Numbered from the stretch's first letter, positions 11,588 through 22,783 are shown. The stretch: 64,000 bases of DNA from Isochrysis galbana (GCA_018136815.1 CM030931.1:299731-363730), one strand, 5' to 3'. Notes: generated from the sequence alone by a model not told the origin. Numbers and translations: made by a program.

Positions 11588-14500
11588 CTATTCTTGCGTC
11601 GGTTTACGCGCCCCACTTGAAGAGGGCCGGATGGACAAATGCTCATTGCTCCCGCTAGAGTTGTGCTCACACTGCTGCAGCCTCGCAAGGATTTCCTGGT
11701 TCGCTGTAACGAGGTCAAGGTTCCGGCTCCGCAGTTCAGTGTTGTCCTCGCGCAACTCTTCAATTTCGTCGTTGGCCCTCGCCAGCATGGCAGCCAAATC
11801 GTCGGTCTGAGCTGCGGACCGGTAGTGCACAACTGTGTTTGAATTCCCTGCGAGATCGCTGGACATCGTGCACGGCGTGGTCGATGGGTTGGTCCGCCCT
11901 GGCGCGGGACTCACACGATCCTTGCCCTGTGGTCTTAGTAAAGACCCGAGGCGCAAAGGCAACCGCCCGGATGCGACAACGGAGGGCGCCGCTCCGAGCG
12001 GTGGCTTCCGAGACAGCACTGTCGACGGTACCGGCCGTCGCGTTGCCTCCGACCGCTTGGCCAGCACGTTGAGGCTCGGCGAGCGGAGCTCGTCCCACAG
12101 CGTCACAAGGCGCCAGCCAAACACGAAGATAGCTGCCGAGACTACGTTAGCGAGGATGACGAGCCACACCAAGATGAAGAAACCGGTCGGCGAGCCCGAG
12201 AATGCGAAGGGGCTCAGGTACCAGCCGAGCAATATAGCAATCAAGGTGCGCTCGACGTGGCCTGTCAGAATGAAGGACATGGCCTGCGCATCGGAATAGA
12301 GCTTTTCCAAGTGCCGCGCTCGGTTGCACAATCGCAGGCCAACGGCGACGAGCGCGCACTGCTTGAGCACAAGGGCGATGGCAAGGCCGTGGCTGCCCGT
12401 GGGTAGGTAGTCGCACGATGTGTGCCAAGTTTCGGTGCCCCCGTCTGCCTCGGGCGCGAAAACCTTTACGCGATAGAACGGCGGCGCGACGATTGTCCAC
12501 ACCATGAGCAGGATCAGATCCACGAAGACAAGCGCCCCGATATACTTGACGAAATGAGTTTTCTGAACGTTGACGTTGCGTAAGGACGGATTGACAAGGA
12601 CAAGCGTTACTCGCCATAGTTTGACGACGAGTGGGGCGTGGGTCAGCGTGGTGCCGACGAAGTAAAGCCAAAGTTGTGCGCAACATCGGCGGTCGAATTC
12701 GGGGTATCGCCCCGCCTCTCCTATGGGCACCAACTCGTTTGCACGCGCCTCGTCGTGGGCCAATATGGCAATCAGGCTTACGGAGATGAGCAGCAAACAG
12801 CCCAGGGAGGTGAGGGAAAGGAAGAAGCTCTGCGCGGCCTTCATGGTTGCTGTGTGCCGGTAGAGCACGAACACGGTCGTGCACACGACGAAGAAGGCAG
12901 TGAGAAGGGTCGCCGGCACGTAGACCAAGAGATTGAGCGTGCTCCCGAGGGGCTGCTTGATATCGATGCGTGACTCTAGAATGCTTGCACCGTCACACGT
13001 GATGGCTGCCAGCTGCTGCCGGACGATCGAGGGCTGCAGCTCGATGTATGACAGCATGTGGGTGTGCGACTGGGAAAGCTCGCCCCTCGCCAGCCACTGT
13101 AGGAAGAGAAGAATTGACTCGCCGCGGGCGCAGTCGGCGCCGTGATACGAACGTGGCGTCGCTATGACGAGCGTGTCGCTGAGAGGATAGCACTCTGCCA
13201 CATCGTTGTCCTCAACGTGCCAGGACGCGCTCGCATCTCCCGGTGCCTTTCTGGTACACGCCAAAAGGCTCTCGACCGATGGTGCCACCGCCAGCAACGC
13301 ATTGAAGGGCGAGGCGATGGAGGCGAAATTCAGGTGCCCGTACTCGAGGATGTGGGGCACGATGCCGAGCGAGAAGGGCTCGTAGACCACGCGCGCGGCG
13401 ACGCGGCTGCTGCTCGGTTCGATGATGACGGTGGCGGTCGGGCGATCCAACGCACGGAGCGTGGCCGTCGGCACGTGCCTCCTGAGCTTGTGGAGGAACA
13501 GTTCGTTCGTGTCTGAGGTGGCGGCCTGGCCAATGAGGACGATTTCGCGCTCGACGCCGATGGCCGATGCGTAGGGCGCGACACCCATCCACGGGTTGAG
13601 TGCAACCATGCGCGGGTCCAACCAGCGCGTGAGATTGCCCCCCGTGATCGCCGCCAGCACTTCGAGGCTCAGCACAAGCTCTCGGTTGGCGAGGGCGCAC
13701 GTTTCGTTTGACGTGACGTCGCAGAATGAGACGGCGATGGATATAGCGAACAGCCGGAACGGAAGGACAACAATGTCGTTGTGATGAGCGTCTTCAGTAT
13801 AGTGTGTTGCCTGCGCGGTGAGGTCGTCGTCGTGGAATGTCGCATAGTCGAGCGTGCCCTCGTGGACCTGCTCGTGCGCGGCGTCCATGAGCAGACTCTC
13901 GTACGAGGCGATAGCGGCTGGGTACAGGTTGACGGCCCGAGTCATAGCTGGGGCGAGCCACTCTGCGCCGCCGCCTCGCACCACACTTCGTGCCGTGTAC
14001 ACACGCTCGCCATCACACTCAACGTCAGTCTCGAGCCTGTCAAGCACATGCTGGCGCATACCAGGTGTGAGAATCACATGACCTAAGTCCTCGGCCTCAA
14101 CTCTTGCGGCCTCAGACGAGAAATACCAGTGCCAGAACTCGACGGTCTCCAGCCGCCTTGTACACCGCTCGTCGCCCGTGAAGGCCGTCGACTCTTTTCG
14201 CAGCATCATGTACAAGAGGCCGGAAATAGGCCATGCGGACGTGCTGCGCGCGCCCGTGATGTCCATGGTAAGCCGGCGCGAGTCGGAGCCATCGTTGCCG
14301 AAGCGGCCACCAAACTCGATGAGCGCATCCGCGATGCTCGAGGTCGTGGCTGACACGGCTGCGCCCCCCTCGTGCGCGATCGAGGCGGCAGGTAGCGAAA
14401 GCTCCAGGACGTCGGTGAGCAACGCGTACCCGATCGAGAGCGGCGTGCGAAGAACGCACGGCGATGTGCCGCCGTAAGTGCTCGCGCATGTCAAGACGCT

Positions 14501-15220
14501 CGCATTTCCCCACGATGCTGAGGCGGAGATTCCGACTTCGGCCGCAAAAGAACCGTTGTCAAACTTTGCGAGCGAACGCCGGAACATCTCTGTGACCCCA
14601 GAGATGGAGGACCGGACGATAACTTGGATCGGACCAACGGGCAGCTTGCCGCGCGCCACCAACGCTGGATTGGTCGCGACGATCCGCGGATCGTCCCATC
14701 GCGTGAGCGCCGTGCGAAAGATGTCGGCGAGCACATCGGCGGCGAGCACAAGTGGCGGATCGGTGGCCGTATGGTTGGGAAGGTTGTAGATAGGCACAAC
14801 GGCGACCGCCGAGGTAGGGTACAACTGTAGGTCGGGCACGGTGTCATATAGCTCATCGGGAATCTCGCAGTCGGCGTTGATCCAATCGACCATTGGGTGT
14901 GAGGAGGAAGGAGAGGCCGCAGCGTCGACGCAGCTCTGTTCGGAGCGGAGCAGAGCGCATAGGGCGTCTGGTTTTTCGGCGTGAACGTAGGTGGGGGCGA
15001 GGTCTGCGCCGTAAATTTGCGAGTAGGTGCGGCCAAGCTCGAGCATGAGCGAGCTGTGGGTCTGCGGCCCGAGCGCAAAGAGGTGGGACGGGACGGCCAT
15101 GGGCAGCTCGGAGGGACGCGCGGGCGGATTGGGAGTGCGGTGGGCGGGGTGAGGGAGAAGGAGAGGGAGATAGTGAGAGACGAGGAGAAAAGATGGCGGG
15201 CGGGGGGGGGGGAGAGACAC
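11588..15220 (-). CDS. Class C-type 7TM receptor with two PstS-like ligand domains (1210 aa)
   Basis: Residues about 48-400 look like a PstS phosphate-binding protein: VVPIYNLP, LADIFRTALTRWDDPRIVATNP, and RSSISGVTEMF (203-213), where Arg203, Ser207 and Gly208 match the phosphate-loop pattern. AWPISGLLYMML follows at 329-340. A second, degenerate copy spans about 421-750 (LAAITGGNLTRWLDPRMVALNP; the loop reads GQAATSDTNELF, lacking the Arg). A class C GPCR core follows (about 763-1037): SLGCLLLISVSLIAIL (TM2), Cys846/847 before TM3 with QLWLYFVGTTLTHAPLVVKL, KYIGALVFVDLILLMVWTIV (TM4), and three more helices. A basic tail ends in a coiled coil (about 1140-1185). It is presumably a surface receptor for phosphate or another small oxyanion coupled to a G protein; the ligand is inference. 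There are no introns. The start may be Met41 (15100), since Met1 lies inside the CT-rich tract; a signal peptide is not convincing and an upstream exon is possible. Confidence 0.88.
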   Translation of the reverse strand: MSLPPPRPPSFLLVSHYLPLLLPHPAHRTPNPPARPSELPMAVPSHLFALGPQTHSSLMLELGRTYSQIYGADLAPTYVHAEKPDALCALLRSEQSCVDAAASPSSSHPMVDWINADCEIPDELYDTVPDLQLYPTSAVAVVPIYNLPNHTATDPPLVLAADVLADIFRTALTRWDDPRIVATNPALVARGKLPVGPIQVIVRSSISGVTEMFRRSLAKFDNGSFAAEVGISASASWGNASVLTCASTYGGTSPCVLRTPLSIGYALLTDVLELSLPAASIAHEGGAAVSATTSSIADALIEFGGRFGNDGSDSRRLTMDITGARSTSAWPISGLLYMMLRKESTAFTGDERCTRRLETVEFWHWYFSSEAARVEAEDLGHVILTPGMRQHVLDRLETDVECDGERVYTARSVVRGGGAEWLAPAMTRAVNLYPAAIASYESLLMDAAHEQVHEGTLDYATFHDDDLTAQATHYTEDAHHNDIVVLPFRLFAISIAVSFCDVTSNETCALANRELVLSLEVLAAITGGNLTRWLDPRMVALNPWMGVAPYASAIGVEREIVLIGQAATSDTNELFLHKLRRHVPTATLRALDRPTATVIIEPSSSRVAARVVYEPFSLGIVPHILEYGHLNFASIASPFNALLAVAPSVESLLACTRKAPGDASASWHVEDNDVAECYPLSDTLVIATPRSYHGADCARGESILLFLQWLARGELSQSHTHMLSYIELQPSIVRQQLAAITCDGASILESRIDIKQPLGSTLNLLVYVPATLLTAFFVVCTTVFVLYRHTATMKAAQSFFLSLTSLGCLLLISVSLIAILAHDEARANELVPIGEAGRYPEFDRRCCAQLWLYFVGTTLTHAPLVVKLWRVTLVLVNPSLRNVNVQKTHFVKYIGALVFVDLILLMVWTIVAPPFYRVKVFAPEADGGTETWHTSCDYLPTGSHGLAIALVLKQCALVAVGLRLCNRARHLEKLYSDAQAMSFILTGHVERTLIAILLGWYLSPFAFSGSPTGFFILVWLVILANVVSAAIFVFGWRLVTLWDELRSPSLNVLAKRSEATRRPVPSTVLSRKPPLGAAPSVVASGRLPLRLGSLLRPQGKDRVSPAPGRTNPSTTPCTMSSDLAGNSNTVVHYRSAAQTDDLAAMLARANDEIEELREDNTELRSRNLDLVTANQEILARLQQCEHNSSGSNEHLSIRPSSSGARKPTQE

Positions 15221-15720
15221 GGGGTGGTAAAGGGAAGTGAAGGGAAGGGGGAAGGGAGAAGCAGAGTGTTAGCGAGGGGCAGAGAAGAGAGCGAGGAAGG
15301 GAGGGCGGAGGGGGGAGGGGGGGCGGGGGGGACGGGAGAGGGAGGAGGAACGGCGAGGGGGAGACGGCGGAGGGGGACGGAGAGAGGGAAGGGGGGGGGA
15401 GGAAGGCGGGAGGGGCGGGGGGGGGTGGGGGGGAGAGGTGGGTGGGCAAGCGGGCTTCAGGCCGCTCTAAGAGAGACGCCTCCACCACCTCTGCGTGCGG
15501 CGTCGAGGGCAGGGGAGAGGCGGGGGAAGGCGGAAGGGCGGGGGGAGAAGGGGGAGAGAGAGAGAAAAGAGGAGAGAGAGAGAGGAGAGAGAGAGGAGAA
15601 GAAGAGAGAGGGGGGGAGAGAAGAGGAGAGAGAGAGAGGAGAAGAGAGAGGAGAAGAGAGAGGGGGGGAGAGAGAGGGGGGGAGAGAGAGAAGAGGAGAG
15701 AGAGGGGGCGAGGGGCTCGT
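15125..15720 (-). promoter_or_regulatory. Long GA-rich tract (CT on coding strand) upstream of the receptor gene
   Basis: About 600 bp are almost pure purine on the plus strand, which is pyrimidine on the receptor's coding strand. Its right part (15540-15715) is a GA/GAGG tandem repeat. Long low-complexity frames here are artefacts. Confidence 0.55.
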
Positions 15721-15839
15721 TCGACAGGAGAGAGTGTACCCTCTTGTTTCCTTTAGAATCCATCGTGAGAACGTGAGTACTGCGTGTCGCTGCGACTGCC
15801 GTCCGGTCACGTCGCAAGATCCGCGCTCTGCTGCTCTCG

Positions 15840-15888
15840 GCGCCTCTCTCATCTCTCTCTCTCTTCTCTCTCTCTATCTGTCTCCATG

Positions 15889-15932
<44 letters not shown>

Positions 15933-16267
15933 CCTCCCTCCCCCTCTCTCTCTCTCTCTCTGTGGGAGGATTTCTTCCCGCTTTCTTTCCTTCCTTCAGA
16001 GTCCGTCCACATCCCCTACTCCTAGAGGACATATACCGAAACATAAAATCTCTTCCTTGATGAGAAGACTCTCTATCTTCATGTTCTGGCAACTAAAGCA
16101 ATTTACAAGGAAGAGTGAGAGAGACTCCCATAGTCCCAGAGAAGAAGAAGAGAGAGAGAGAGGAGGGGCTCTCTCTCACTGAGCTTGACGCTCTCTTTTT
16201 CTCCTTTGTCTCTTCTCTCTCATAAATACACCGGGGGGTCGTCGCCACCGACTCTGGAGCCGACGAG

Positions 16268-16299
<32 letters not shown>

Positions 16300-16376
16300 G
16301 AGAGAGAGATAGGGAGGGAGGGAGGGAGAAAGAGAAGAGAGAGAGGGAGAGAGAGTGAAAGAGGGAGGGAGTGAGG

Positions 16377-16411
<35 letters not shown>

Positions 16412-16440
16412 AGTCCTCTCGACGAAGCCCGGCGGCATGG
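15840..16440. repeat. CT then GA low-complexity blocks
   Basis: The plus strand is CT-rich at 15840-15965 and GA-rich at 16135-16175 and 16265-16420, which gives large imperfect inverted symmetry. No gene is visible. Confidence 0.8.
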
Positions 16441-17190
16441 CCCTCCTCCTCCCATAGTTTCTTGATGAAGCATCCCTATCTCTCTCACCTTCGCCCTTCT
16501 GCTCCCCACTACTCCTCTTCGAACGGTCCCCGCCCCCCTCCCCCCCGCCTCCCTCCCCCCCGCGGGAGGCAAGACGAAAGTCGGTCCCCCGGCGCCGTCA
16601 TCCCCCCGCAATCTCCCCCTCTCGAGGAGAAGGCGGCGCCTCTCCCCCCCCCACTCTCCTATAGGGGGGGGGGGGGCTCTCTACTTTACTAACTACCCGC
16701 GCCCTGCCTCTCATTCCCGCCCTCTGGCTGCGGATGTGCCCCCCCCGGTAACTTGCCGTCGCTCCACCTTCCGCAGTTCCGCAGAGGGCCGAGGGAACAT
16801 CGCCCCATCGCCCCCCCCCCCCCCCAATTGGACTGGGAACACCCTCCAAAAAGGCCTACCATGTTTAAGGGTGTTAGTGGATTTCAGCTAATGTGGGTGT
16901 GAGGTGTTAGGGGAAACAGCGAACGTGTTAGGAACCTAGAACCTAGCTGAGAAATGGGAAACAGGAAACACGTTTTCACCGTGTTTCTACCGAGGTCAAA
17001 CACAGCCGTGTTTTGTGTTTTGCCGTGTTTCAAACCCCCTCCGTTTTTGCTTCCGTGTTTGTGTTTGTGCGGGGGCTTATGTGCAACGGATGGGGCGCCG
17101 CGGCGACGCGGCGACGCGGCGACGCCGCGCCAGTGAGTGGCGATATAGCTATATGATATAGCGATAGTGGATACTCTTTCTCAAATCTCA
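16441..17190. other. Intergenic; GTGTTT-motif repeat block, copy 2
   Basis: At 16945-17065 CCGTGTTT / AAACACG motifs recur as at 2985-3165. Poly-C/G runs lie at 16600-16830. No gene is recognised. This block lies just left of a hAT fragment and could be part of the same element, but I could not pair termini. Confidence 0.4.
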
Positions 17191-17194
17191 AATC

Positions 17195-17568
17195 AGGAGC
17201 GTGCGCAACTGCTCCGCCTTACTTCTTACTTGGACTTGGACTCACAGCCTCATCACCAAGCCAATCGTCCTCGGCGTCGCTATCATCATCGCTGTCCCAC
17301 TTTGCGACATCGGGAGACCATCCTGCGCTTTGCACACGCATCTGCACATGCACATGCATCGATTCGTGACAATAGACGAGCTTTTATCCGCGACATCATG
17401 GCGCATGCGCATGCTCGACCGAGATTGAGAGTGAATTTGTCCGTACACCGACCAATTTCGTTCAGCAGCGGACGCAGCTGCTGGTTGTGATAGGACGGTT
17501 TGCGCCAAAGTTGCAAGCAACGGAACGTGCTTACCATAGATAGTCCACCATTGAGATGGCTCCATCAC
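17195..17568 (-). pseudogene. hAT transposase C-terminal fragment (third family)
   Basis: The minus strand reads QWWTIYGKHVPLLATLAQTV, then AAASAAERNWSVYGQIHSQS, the ERNWS signature of the hAT dimerisation region. After about residue 60 a one-base frame change is needed to reach MRVQSAGWSPDVAKW followed by an acidic SDDDSDAEDDW tail that is usual at hAT C-termini. So it is a frameshifted, 5'-truncated relic, different from the families at 8190 and 21940. Confidence 0.72.
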
Positions 17569-17619
17569 CCACAGTGTGAGATTCTGGTGCCAAAAGGTGA
17601 GAATAAGGGCTCGCTCCAG

Positions 17620-18578
17620 CGGCTATCTCCCCGGGTGCCGGGGACTTAGCCGCTGCAGCGGCCGCGGAGGCCCGCCGGCCCGCCGCGCGCCGCTGCGCCG
17701 CTCCCCTCCCCCCCCCTTCCCCCACTCCTTTGACGGATCCGAGGTTACCACTGCCTCGGATGGGAACGGAGGGAACGGAAGGGAAGCGGCGAGAGGCGCG
17801 GCGGAAGTTGGGGAGTGGCCAATGACGGGCTGGACCACCTCCTCAGCAGAGAAAGGCGGGAGGACGGGCCTGGGCGAGGGCGAGCGCGACGACGGAGCGG
17901 ACATGGCTGGGCGGATCGGGATGGATAGGCTGGGGCTGAGGGATTGGAGAGGTTTGGTATTGAGGTAGTGTTGAGAACGAGGGACGAGAACGGGGACGAG
18001 AACGAGGACGAGAGCGACGAACGAAGAACGACAGCCGACAGACGGCTAGAGGCCGATGGACCGACGAGATGACACTACACTCACATCAACACTCTCCACA
18101 CTAACGTATCCCTATCACGGAACGCACAGGAACCCGCTGGCAGATCGAACAAGGAAGAGAATGCCGACAAGAGAGCGACGGGGCGACGGACGATCCGACG
18201 GGGCGACAGTTACGCACAGGAATAAGGAGGGAATCTTTCGAAAACCCTTAAGTGATTTGATGAAGACCGAAGTAAAATAGCGCCACGATATAATCCAACG
18301 GCCAACACCTGAGGGGGAATCAGGGTCACACATGGGGCGGTTCCTTGCACCGGCGATACCTGACCGCGCGACTTAGCCTAAAACGCGAGGAGCACGCAAG
18401 GAGGTAAGCCAGGTGGGGGGCAAGCAGGCGACAAAGGAGGCGATAAAGGAGGCGAGGGCAACAAGGGCGAATGGACGAATGTAGGACACTACGACGGTGA
18501 CTCGTGGCTAGCCTGCAAGGAGGGAACAAAGAAACGCAAACAACTTCTAAAACAAAAAGGTCGATCGCGGATGCGACA
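17620..18578 (-). mobile_element. LTR retrotransposon remnant A (LTR + gag start)
   Basis: On the minus strand the LTR starts TGTCGCATCCGCGATCGACC at 18578. It aligns at well over 85% by eye with the copy at 59729-60606 through its whole length. Downstream, a gag-like frame starts MSAPSSRSPSPRPVLPPFSA (ATG ending at 17904) and decays after about 65 residues. The LTR's 3' boundary and primer-binding site could not be fixed. Confidence 0.75.
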
Positions 18579-19996
18579 TCCTTGCTCCTTGCTCTGGCAG
18601 CCCAGCTTGCCACAGAGGTGTGCTCGCGCGGCCAATACCAAAGGCAAGTCCCCCCCACGCTGCCTGCCGCGATGTGCCCCTTCACGCTCGCCGCGCTCGC
18701 CTCCAGGCCGTTCTCGCACTCCCCCCCTTCGCAGCGCGCAGACGAGCGCCAGAAGCCAGGTGCGAGCGTGCGAGCAGCGCGCGCGCAGCGCGAGCCTCCC
18801 GCCCGGCCTTGGCCTGGGTGTGCCATACCTAGCACCTGACCCCGCCCCAGCCCGCACCCGCCTCGCAGCAAGCTTCCTTGGCTGAAAAGTCAGAGTTGGC
18901 GTCTCTCTCGGCAGGCGCGGCCGGTCAGCAGATCGGCTACAGGGCTCGAAGGGGTCGAATTGGGGGGGCAGTGCGCGTGTGTATTCGTAAGATATGTGTA
19001 TGGACTGTCTGTGCGCCGCATGGCGACGCGCAGGCAGTCCATATGTGCGCGTCTAGAGCCTGATTTCTAGTGTCTGTGGCATGTTTGAAAGGGCGCTGGG
19101 GGCACCATTCGTAACATAATTTACTAATATGTTTATGAGAAATAAATCTATCTACTATCTATCGTAGAGTTGTCAAATCATTTGTCAGCTCATGCCAGAA
19201 GGCAGAGTCTGAGTCTGAGGGTGACGCCAACAGTATACAATATAGCCCTAGAGGGCCCGGGGGGGAGGGCACGAGGCGCCTCCCCCATGTGAACTAAGTA
19301 TAAACGCTTAATCAGGCGAATGCAAATGCAAATATTGCAAGCTACAAGCTACGGCGCATATTTGTACTGTGTACCGCCGCTAGCAAGAATAAACGAAATT
19401 TTGCGCAACTTCGGCGATAAGTTGGTGCTCGAACAAAGAGCCATATGCAGTATCAGGCAGTATCGCTGGCTCACACGCTAGCAGCTGCGACTACCACACC
19501 GAAATCAGCCGCCTTGTTCACGCCTAAAGACGCCTCCATCAACCATTTTGTATTGCCTTGTTTTGTTGTACACACGAAAAGAACATCAATGGACGAAGCC
19601 AGCCGGCTTCAGAGCAACTTTCCTCCTGTTCTATCCGTCACCAAGGCTATGCGATCGAGGGAACCTAGAAGAAGGTACGAGTGTGGGGGCGGGCATGGCT
19701 CCAAACAAATATGCGCGTACACGCGCTGGCCGCGCGGCATGAGCGGGAGTAGTCGCGCGACCACGATGCGACAACGTGCGGAGGAGTGTCCACGTCGCAG
19801 CGGTGCCTGTGCACCGCTGTGCGCCCTCCTGCCGAGGAGCCGCGCACACGGGCGTGGACGAATCTTAGCCGAGCAGAGCGAGACCGTAACGGTCGGGAGA
19901 CCCGGGATACCTCCAGACACATGCCAGGCAGCTGATGGCGGGCAGCTTAAGGCGGGTGGACGCCGGGCTAAATCGCCCGCATGGCCTCGACGCACG
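18579..19996. other. Intergenic; one inverted copy of the dispersed GC-rich motif
   Basis: The motif GGCGCCTCCCCCATGTGAAC at 19274-19300 is the reverse complement of the one near 7845. The remaining sequence, including the open frames on both strands at 19445-19995, shows no domain I recognise. Confidence 0.35.
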
Positions 19997-21500
19997 TCAC
20001 GTGCTCATATCGAAGCGGTCAAAAGTGTCGTGATAGCTGCGCATGCCCTTGAACACACCATCGCCTTCACGGAAGGAGAACTGCTCGTCCAGTCCCGCCG
20101 CCGCGAGCGCCGCGTCGTTGAGTTCCAGGTCGAACTCGGTTGTGGCGGCTCGTGCTGCAGCCGCGATGTCCTTCTGACTCTGTGCCGCGGGATAGCGGCT
20201 TCTTCGGCGAAGGAATCGAACGAGGCCATACACGACAGGGGCCGCGAGGACGATGAGGGCAAGGAATGGTAGCAGCGGCGGCGCCGGCGGTGGCGTTGCA
20301 GGCGGCGGCGGTAGTGGCGGAGGGCTAGGCAGAGGCAACGGTGGCAGGAGTGGTGGAAGTGGTGACTTGAGGGGCCAGGGAGGGAAATCGGGCGGAGGCG
20401 CAGGGCGTGGGGATGGTGGGGGGGATTGACTTGGCAAGGGCATGCGCGGCGGCGGTGGTGAAGAAGGGAGTGGTGGCCATGGCGATAGCGGGAGGGGAGG
20501 GACATCGGGCGATTGGAGCGGCGGCACTGGCGGACCAAATGGTGGAGGCGGAGACATAGGCCGAGGCAACCGCGGCGAGGGCGGCCAGAGAGGTGGCGTA
20601 GTCGGAGGCCGATGTGTGATAGGTATGGGTGGCAGCTCTGGCGTGGGCTGCCCCGGCATCGGTGGCGTGGTCGGCGGCAACACGGGCGGTGAGGATATGG
20701 GCGAAGTGGGAGGCGTGGGCGGCCACGGCGGCGCAGGTACTGCGGGTGGAGTTGGTGGTGCCGGCGGCGAGGGAGGCGCAGCCGGTGGCGAGGGAGACAC
20801 AGCCGGCGGCGAGTGAGACACAACTGGCGGCGAGGAAGGCACGGGTGCCGGAGGAGCGACAGGCGGATTTGGTGGTGTGGACGGTGCCGGAGGCGATGAC
20901 GGCGGCGAAGGAGGCGCAGCTGGCGGCGTGGAGGGTGCAGGGGGCACAAGAGCAGCGTGAGGGCTTGATGGTGCAGGTGTCGATGGAGGCGCAGCGAAAG
21001 GCGATGGAGGCGCAGCCGGCAGCATGGGAGGCGAGGGCGGCGCGGGAGCGGCAGGCAGGTGTGGTGGTGCGGGCGGTGAAGGGGGTGCAGCCGGCGGCAA
21101 GGGAGGCTCAGCTGGTGACATGTGAGGTGCAGGGAGCACAAGAACGGCGGTGGGATTTGGTGGTGCCAGCGGCGATGAAGGCGCAACCGGTGGCACTGAC
21201 GGCGTGGGCGGGGCGGACGGGGTGGGCAGTGCTGGCGACTCAACCGGCGAAGCAGGTTGCGCCGGACCTGCGGGAGTCGGAACATTAGGTGGCAAAGGGG
21301 GTAGCACCGGCGTATGTGGGGCCACCGGTGGTAGAGGGGGAAGCACCGGCTCAGGCACGGCCATTGACAGTGCGGGGGGCGCGGGAGCAGGTGAGGGAGC
21401 CTCGGGTGGCACGTGCGCTACAGGTGGATCGGATGAGGCCAAAGGTGCGGGTGGCAGAGTGGGCTGCAAGACCGTTGTGGCAGGAGCCTCCGCCGGCATC
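19997..21500 (-). CDS. Proline-rich one-pass membrane protein, 5' end lost in gap
   Basis: At least 400 residues consist mostly of PPSPPAPP / APPSPP units, of the hydroxyproline-rich cell-surface type (as in extensins and pherophorins). A single transmembrane helix follows (LLPFLALIVLAAPVVYGLVRFL), then RRRSR and an approximately 70-residue acidic cytoplasmic tail ending DRFDMST. The gene enters the 100-N gap at 21501, so the N-terminus and signal peptide are not visible; the first in-frame Met at 21499 is not a trustworthy start. It has the same architecture as the protein at 50828 but different tails. It is probably a wall- or scale-associated surface protein. The TM and tail argue that this is the real frame among several open ones. 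Confidence 0.65.
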
Positions 21501-21600
21501 NNNNNNNNNNNNNNNNNNNNNNNNNNNNNNNNNNNNNNNNNNNNNNNNNNNNNNNNNNNNNNNNNNNNNNNNNNNNNNNNNNNNNNNNNNNNNNNNNNNN
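21501..21600. other. Assembly gap (100 N)
   Basis: Exactly 100 N; a scaffolding gap of unknown true size that truncates the proline-rich gene. Confidence 1.
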
Positions 21601-21939
21601 AGACGAAAGGAGTGCGATGTGCCTAAGGGGGAGATGCGAAGAGGTCGCAAATTAAACCTGATTGCCCCCAGAAGCAGATAAAGAACCGCAGGGGAGATAG
21701 CAAATTAAACCTATCTGCGAGGCGCCTGGGAGGAAGAGAGGTGGGGAAACTTCCCTTCTCTTTCGAGAGAAAGAGAGAGAGCGCTCCACAACCCCCGATC
21801 CCATGCATCCAAGCGAAGCTTTTGACCGAGAACGCGAGAAAGCAGAGAATTATAACGATAGATACCGAACGACGAAGAGAAGAGCGAAGCCTAACGAGTG
21901 TCGATTCGCGAATGCGACACTGAGGCTCCCACAGCTCAA

Positions 21940-22783
21940 TAGGCCTTTGTAAAAATATGTGACATATTGAACTACATATTTGGGTCAACTTTTCCAAATA
22001 ACATATCATTACGTTTTTGTACACATTTCACATATTTACTGCATATTTGGGCGTGGGGAATGGGGTTTACAAACTAACTTGCTAGGTACGGGGACGGCGT
22101 CACGGGCGTGCTCTCATGCCAGGCGAGCCGCGCTCCGCTCCCTCTCGTTCATGCTTGCCCCTCTCCCACCCACGCCAAACAAACAACCTGCCTTACACGT
22201 GGCTTGTCTCAGCCAAGCCCTCTCGTGTCCTAAGCAAGTCTTGCTGTGGTGGGAAGCCAATGCTTCTAAGTGTCCAACATGGGCCATGGCCGCAAGGATA
22301 TGTTTTTGTCTCTCCCCCAACTCAGCCTCATGTGAGCGTGTCTTTTCTCTTCTCGCTGGTATGTTTCCCTCTGTGAGGGGCAGCTCCCTTGCAGATCAAG
22401 TGTCTGCATCCCTCATGTTGCGTTACAATCGCAACAAGCGCAAGCAGGAGCAGGGCCAAGGGGACTGACTATCCGACTAACTAACTATAGTATGATGTTT
22501 CATTCATATTCATATGCAACGTGTGCTAGCTCTTTATGCTCTTGTGGTTTGTGGGTGTGTGGGTAGGTGCCGTCTTTGCCATTTGTGTGTGGTGTGTGGA
22601 TGCTGTTGGCCCTTTTTTTTTGAGTAAGAGGGCGGGACGCTACACGCTACGAGCTACAATGGCGCATTTTTACTGTTTAGGGTATGCATATTTTTTACAT
22701 ATTTGGGCGGATTTTGTACATATTTTGACATATTTTTGCTACATATTTGGGCAAGATTTTGTACATATTTTTACAAAGGCCTA
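21940..22783 (+). mobile_element. hAT element, 844 bp, complete ends
   Basis: The terminal inverted repeats are identical over 21 bp, beginning TAGGCCTTTGTAAAAATATG. The target duplication CAGCTCAA (21932-21939 and 22784-22791) is exact. CATATTTGGGC motifs recur at both ends as in the element at 8614. Only the C-terminal part of a transposase is inside, so it is a deletion derivative. The perfect ends suggest recent movement. Confidence 0.93.
22205..22468 (+). pseudogene. hAT transposase C-terminal fragment inside the 21940 element
   Basis: The frame reads VLLWWEANASKCPTWAMAAR then LSPNSASCERVFSLLAG and ends LMLRYNRNKRKQEQGQGD. This is the hAT dimerisation region through to the natural C-terminus. 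It is homologous to the fragment at 8850-9100. The catalytic part is absent. Confidence 0.8.

Noticed and set aside
20005-21285. Arg/His/Leu-rich 426-residue minus frame and Gly-rich plus frame
   Set aside because: Out-of-frame shadows of the proline-rich gene; only the 19997-21500 frame ends in a TM helix and tail.
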